From assembly GCA_039090855.1 (NCBI GenBank), contig CM077013.1, positions 135,987,240 to 136,051,239 on the forward strand: a DNA stretch of 64,000 bases. The letters run 5' to 3'. Of the stretch, positions 60,997 through 64,000 are shown piece after piece. The notes beneath the pieces were generated by a model. That model was given only the letters and a program-made list of their open reading frames with translations, made no database searches and was not told the origin of the DNA. Position numbers and translations under genes: made by a program. Within the stretch, counting starts at the first letter, position 1; each line of letters begins with the position of its first letter. Origin of the DNA: Macrothele yani. Taxonomy: Eukaryota > Arthropoda > Arachnida > Araneae > Macrothelidae.

Positions 60997-61659
60997 AATG
61001 TGACTTACTGTGAAAACTCAGCACATAATTTATTAGTTTGAAGAAAGTACTAGGTATTAATTATCACAAGATATTATAACAGTTTCGTGTTGTATAACGG
61101 ACTTCATAATGATTCTCCGTTATAATTGTTTGAGGGTACACTCTCATGTCTCAGTCTTGGGGCCCACTAAGGCTTTAATCCAGCCCTGCCCTCAGCAAAC
61201 CAATATTGAATTCTGCAATTATTTGCCTGGTTGTGACTCTTTTGTCCGCTTGCACGATTCTCCGCAGGAAGTGTGGGTTAATCCTCTCTACCCTGTGGAA
61301 AAGAAGGAGATCTGTGTCCGTGCAAAGATATCACATCGGAGCGCAAGACCAGCTTTCTGGTGGTTACTCTACTAACGAAGAAGTGCCGAAATTAAAGTAG
61401 TCCCTGAAGGCTGGGACTCGGATGACTAGTGATGCCAGAAAGGACAGAATTGAGGATCCACATGTAGATCACCTTTATCTGTGGGAGCGAGGTACGACAG
61501 AAGATTCCTTCATCAAACAAACAATATCAGTCTATGTCTCCAGTATGCGTATGCAAGTGACTTTGGACAGCTTACCTGTCGAAACAGCGTGAGTGCATTT
61601 CGAACCGCACGGTAAGTAGTAACCATACAGGTGACTACAGTCAACGACAGTAGCCAAAG
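60997..61659. other. Gap without a recognised gene
   Basis: An 88-codon ORF (61109-61375) has no motif I recognise. Confidence 0.4.
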
Positions 61660-62873
61660 TACACTGAAGAGCAATTGAATTAGAGACAGCTGGCGTTATG
61701 CAAATGTGGCGCTGTGGGCGGCCCTGTAAACGTAAACGACATGACGTATGCAGCAATCTGACAATACAAGGAGTGATGCGACGGGAATCAATAAGAGTCG
61801 GACGTAGTATGGGTAAGACGGAGGATCTAAGCGCATTTGGTCGTGAGAAAACTGTCAGGGCCCGACGAATGGTTCACTCCATCTCGGATGTCATGCAGTC
61901 ACTGGGATTTTCACGAGCCACTGTGTCACGGGTGCACCGTGAGTATATCGAACCCGGTAAAACCATCCCGGCAAGGGCCAACTGCCGTGGACAACAGCGT
62001 GTGTATGAGCGGGTTCATCGTCGGCTAGCACGCATTGTAACAGCGGATAGACGGGCTACAGTGCAGGAAATCCCTTGGCAATTTAACGCTGGTGCACAAA
62101 AACGTGTAAGCAGCCACACCATCCAGAACCATCTCCTCGCCATGGGGTACAGAAGCCATCGTCCCACTAAGGTACAGCTGCTGACCACACATCACAGGGT
62201 GCAAAGATATTCATAGGCGCGGGAACATCGCCACTGGACCCTAGACATGTGGGAAAATGTTGCTTGTACTGATGAGTCGAGATTCACGTTGGTACATGCA
62301 GATGGCAAGATACGAGTACGGCACAAACCACATGAAACGATGGATCCTTTTTGCCAGCAGGGTACTCTTCAAGCTGGTGGGGGTGGCATTCTCGTCTGGG
62401 GACTGTTTACCTGGACTGAAATGCGACCCCTGGTACGTGCGTCATCGTCCCTCATAGGTCAACGTTACCGGGATATCCTGGACGACCATTTGCTCCCGTT
62501 TGTGCGTCTTCAACATCCCACTGGGCACCTCATCCTGCAACAAGACAATGCAACTCCCGAATTATATCCGAATGATTGGATGAACACTCCACCGATGTGA
62601 CCTCGCTTCCTTGGCTAGCTATGTCACCTGACCTCAATCCCATCGAGAACATCTGGGATGCCATCGAGAGAGATGTTCGAGGCTCTGACCTCCCTCCATC
62701 AAATATTCGTGAATTGTGGGAGCTTGTTCAGGGGTCGTGGATCCGTATGGCTTCGCAACGTTTCCGGTGTCTTGTCGAGTCCATGCCGAGACGAATCGCC
62801 GCCGCCATCAGGGCGAAGGGTGGTGCTACACGTTACTAGACAGGTATCTCTAATTCAATTGCTCTTGAGTGTA
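61660..62873 (+). mobile_element. Tc1-like element (family B), copy 3
   Basis: Inverted repeats TACACTGAAGAGCAATTGAA and CAATTGCTCTTGAGTGTA bound a 1,214-bp copy, the same length as copy 1. Confidence 0.95.
61776..62839 (+). pseudogene. Tc1-like transposase (family B, copy 3), two lesions
   Basis: ATG at 61776 and an open frame to 62216: MRRESIRVGRSMGKTEDL, FSRATVSRVHREYIEPGKTI, RRATVQEIPWQFNAG, SSHTIQNHLLAMGYRSHRPT, ended by a stop at RYS (CATAGG). The frame resumes and is open to 62600: NVACTDESRFTLVHADGKI (first Asp, motif intact), GGGGILVWGLFTWTEM, LILQQDNATP (second Asp), followed by the family-wide frameshift at about 62555. The last part (62576-62839) has LAMSPDLNPIENIWDAIERD (Glu kept) and RAKGGATRY. 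One stop plus the shared frameshift separate it from a full-length gene, making it the least damaged family B copy. Confidence 0.93.
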
Positions 62874-64000
62874 TTATGACAACCAGACCATTTTATACGA
62901 AGCAGCTATACCACACATGCTGCTGACGCAAGATGGCTTAATCGATATAAAAAGGGAACGTCGTAGGCATACAGACACTGACAAAGTGCACTGGGCTAGA
63001 AATAATTTGTAAAAGACGTGATTTGTTGGACTTTTGAACGAGGAATAATCGCGAGTGCTCGAAGCATAGGTGCAAGCATTAGCAAAATGGCTGCGCTTGT
63101 GAAATTTTCAAAGGCATCACTTGTTTAAAGTTTACAGAGAGTTGATCACCAGTCGAAAAATCGGATCTTAGCGAAAGACGTGTGGTCGTCAACGGCTGTT
63201 GGATACTCGAGCTTAGAGCAGAGTAGGCAGATTTGTTCAGTCCAACGAACTGACAACACTTCGTCAGATTGCAAATAGTATGAACCAAGACTAATGGACT
63301 CGCAACGTCACATCGTATGGGATACAGAAGCAGACGGCATGTCGGTAAGTCATTGCTATCTGCAGCGAACAAGAAAAACGCCTTCTGTTAGCTTAGGAAA
63401 GCCAGAATTTGACAGTAAATAATTGGAAAAGGGTAATGTGATCTGATGAATCATGTTTTCAACTACACCATGCAGATAGAAGGGTGAGAATGTGGAGACA
63501 GCAGCATGAAAGCATGAACCCATCTTGCATCGTCACCACTCTTCAAGCTCGAGGAGGCAACGTTATGGTCTGGAGGAGCATGATTTCGTGGGAGTATTTG
63601 AGCAGTTTGATTCGTGTAGAGCAACGTCTGACCTCCCAAAGGTACTTAAATCTCGTTGCAGACCAAGTCCATCCATTTATGTTGTTGGTTTATCCTAATG
63701 GAGATGGATTCTTCCAGCAAGACAATACTCCATGTCATAGTGCTCACACTGTACGCGAATGGTTTGGTTAGCATCACGAACATTTTCCCCTGCTCCATGG
63801 CCTCCTCAATCACCGGATCTCAATCCAATGGAGCATTTGTCCAAAGGGGCATCAGACGCCTGGATCCACTACCATCAAATCTTCGAGAACTGGAGGGTGC
63901 CATTCATTGCATTTTGGTTAATATACCCTAAGGATCTCACCGACGTTTAACTGAGACCATACCAAGACGAATTCAAACAGTATTAAGGGCAAAAGATGGC
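62874..64000 (+). mobile_element. Tc1-like element (family J), truncated by the window end
   Basis: It starts directly after family B copy 3 (TTATGACAACCAGACC). It has a TATAAAAAGG promoter-like box at 62945, a transposase pseudogene, and runs out of the window before its 3' repeat. The protein is nearest to family A. Confidence 0.82.
63012..64000 (+). pseudogene. Tc1-like transposase (family J), broken, partial
   Basis: The N-terminal half is decayed: FERGIIASARSIGASISKMA-like residues near 63040 in one frame, NELTTLRQIANSM near 63245, YGIQKQTACR near 63320. The first catalytic motif near 63435 reads WSDESCFQLHHADR. A clean stretch follows (63484-63771): MWRQQHESMNPSCIVTTLQA, GGNVMVW, SLIRVEQRLTSQRYLNLVAD, FFQQDNTPCHSAHTVREWFG (second Asp). 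After a stop and a shift the Glu region reads PPQSPDLNPMEHL (63759-63950; PIEH is PMEH). The C-terminus lies beyond the window. Confidence 0.85.

Overview
The window looks like eukaryotic, transposon-dominated intergenic DNA from an arthropod. The support is the dense mix of decayed Tc1/mariner elements, several tRNA-derived SINE families, a piggyBac remnant, TTAG and CT microsatellites, and no bacterial-type genes. A chelicerate is my guess from the transposase types, but the sequence alone does not settle it. I find no intact host gene. Every coding-looking stretch I can identify is a broken transposase, or the antisense shadow of one, apart from one decayed copy of a dispersed cysteine-rich protein of unknown function (37.9-38.97 kb).

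Layout. 0-3.2 kb: end of a Tc1, a TTAG microsatellite, a 1.1-kb minisatellite, a Tc1 piece. 3.7-5.05 kb: a mariner. 5.3-7.0 kb: a full Tc1 with a SINE in its leader. 7-9.7 kb: AT-rich, no gene. 9.76-13.5 kb: three Tc1 copies, two almost touching. 15.2-17.9 kb: a mariner split by a Tc1 and a SINE. 18.3-19.1 kb: a Tc1 C-terminal end tandemly triplicated. 19.4-24.6 kb: 146-bp-period repeats, a second mariner, a SINE and a MITE with long inverted repeats. 25.9-29.7 kb: a Tc1 carrying two SINEs, then a composite (Tc1 shell, SINE, inverted Tc1, inverted SINE). 32.9-35.5 kb: two more Tc1 elements. 36.5-37.2 kb: SINEs, including an inverted pair. 37.9-39.06 kb: the cysteine-rich protein pseudogene and a 93-bp MITE. 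39.2-45.5 kb: a 134-bp satellite with an 1,121-bp higher-order period. 46-47.7 kb: a Tc1 whose 3' end became a 101-bp tandem array. 48.1-49.9 kb: a Tc1 and a piggyBac remnant. 50.5-55.2 kb: SINEs, a mariner, and a second mariner split by a Tc1. 55.7-64 kb: a deleted mariner, more Tc1 copies and SINEs.

The genes do not work together as a pathway. What links the window is how repeats are made and remade. Elements insert into one another, Tc1 3' ends turn into tandem arrays, SINEs pair in inverted orientation, short fold-back duplications appear inside transposase genes, and one Tc1 family was copied while already carrying a shared frameshift. The best candidates for something undescribed are the composite at 27.7-29.7 kb, the higher-order satellite at 39.2-45.5 kb, and the two satellites born from Tc1 ends (18.4 and 46.8 kb).
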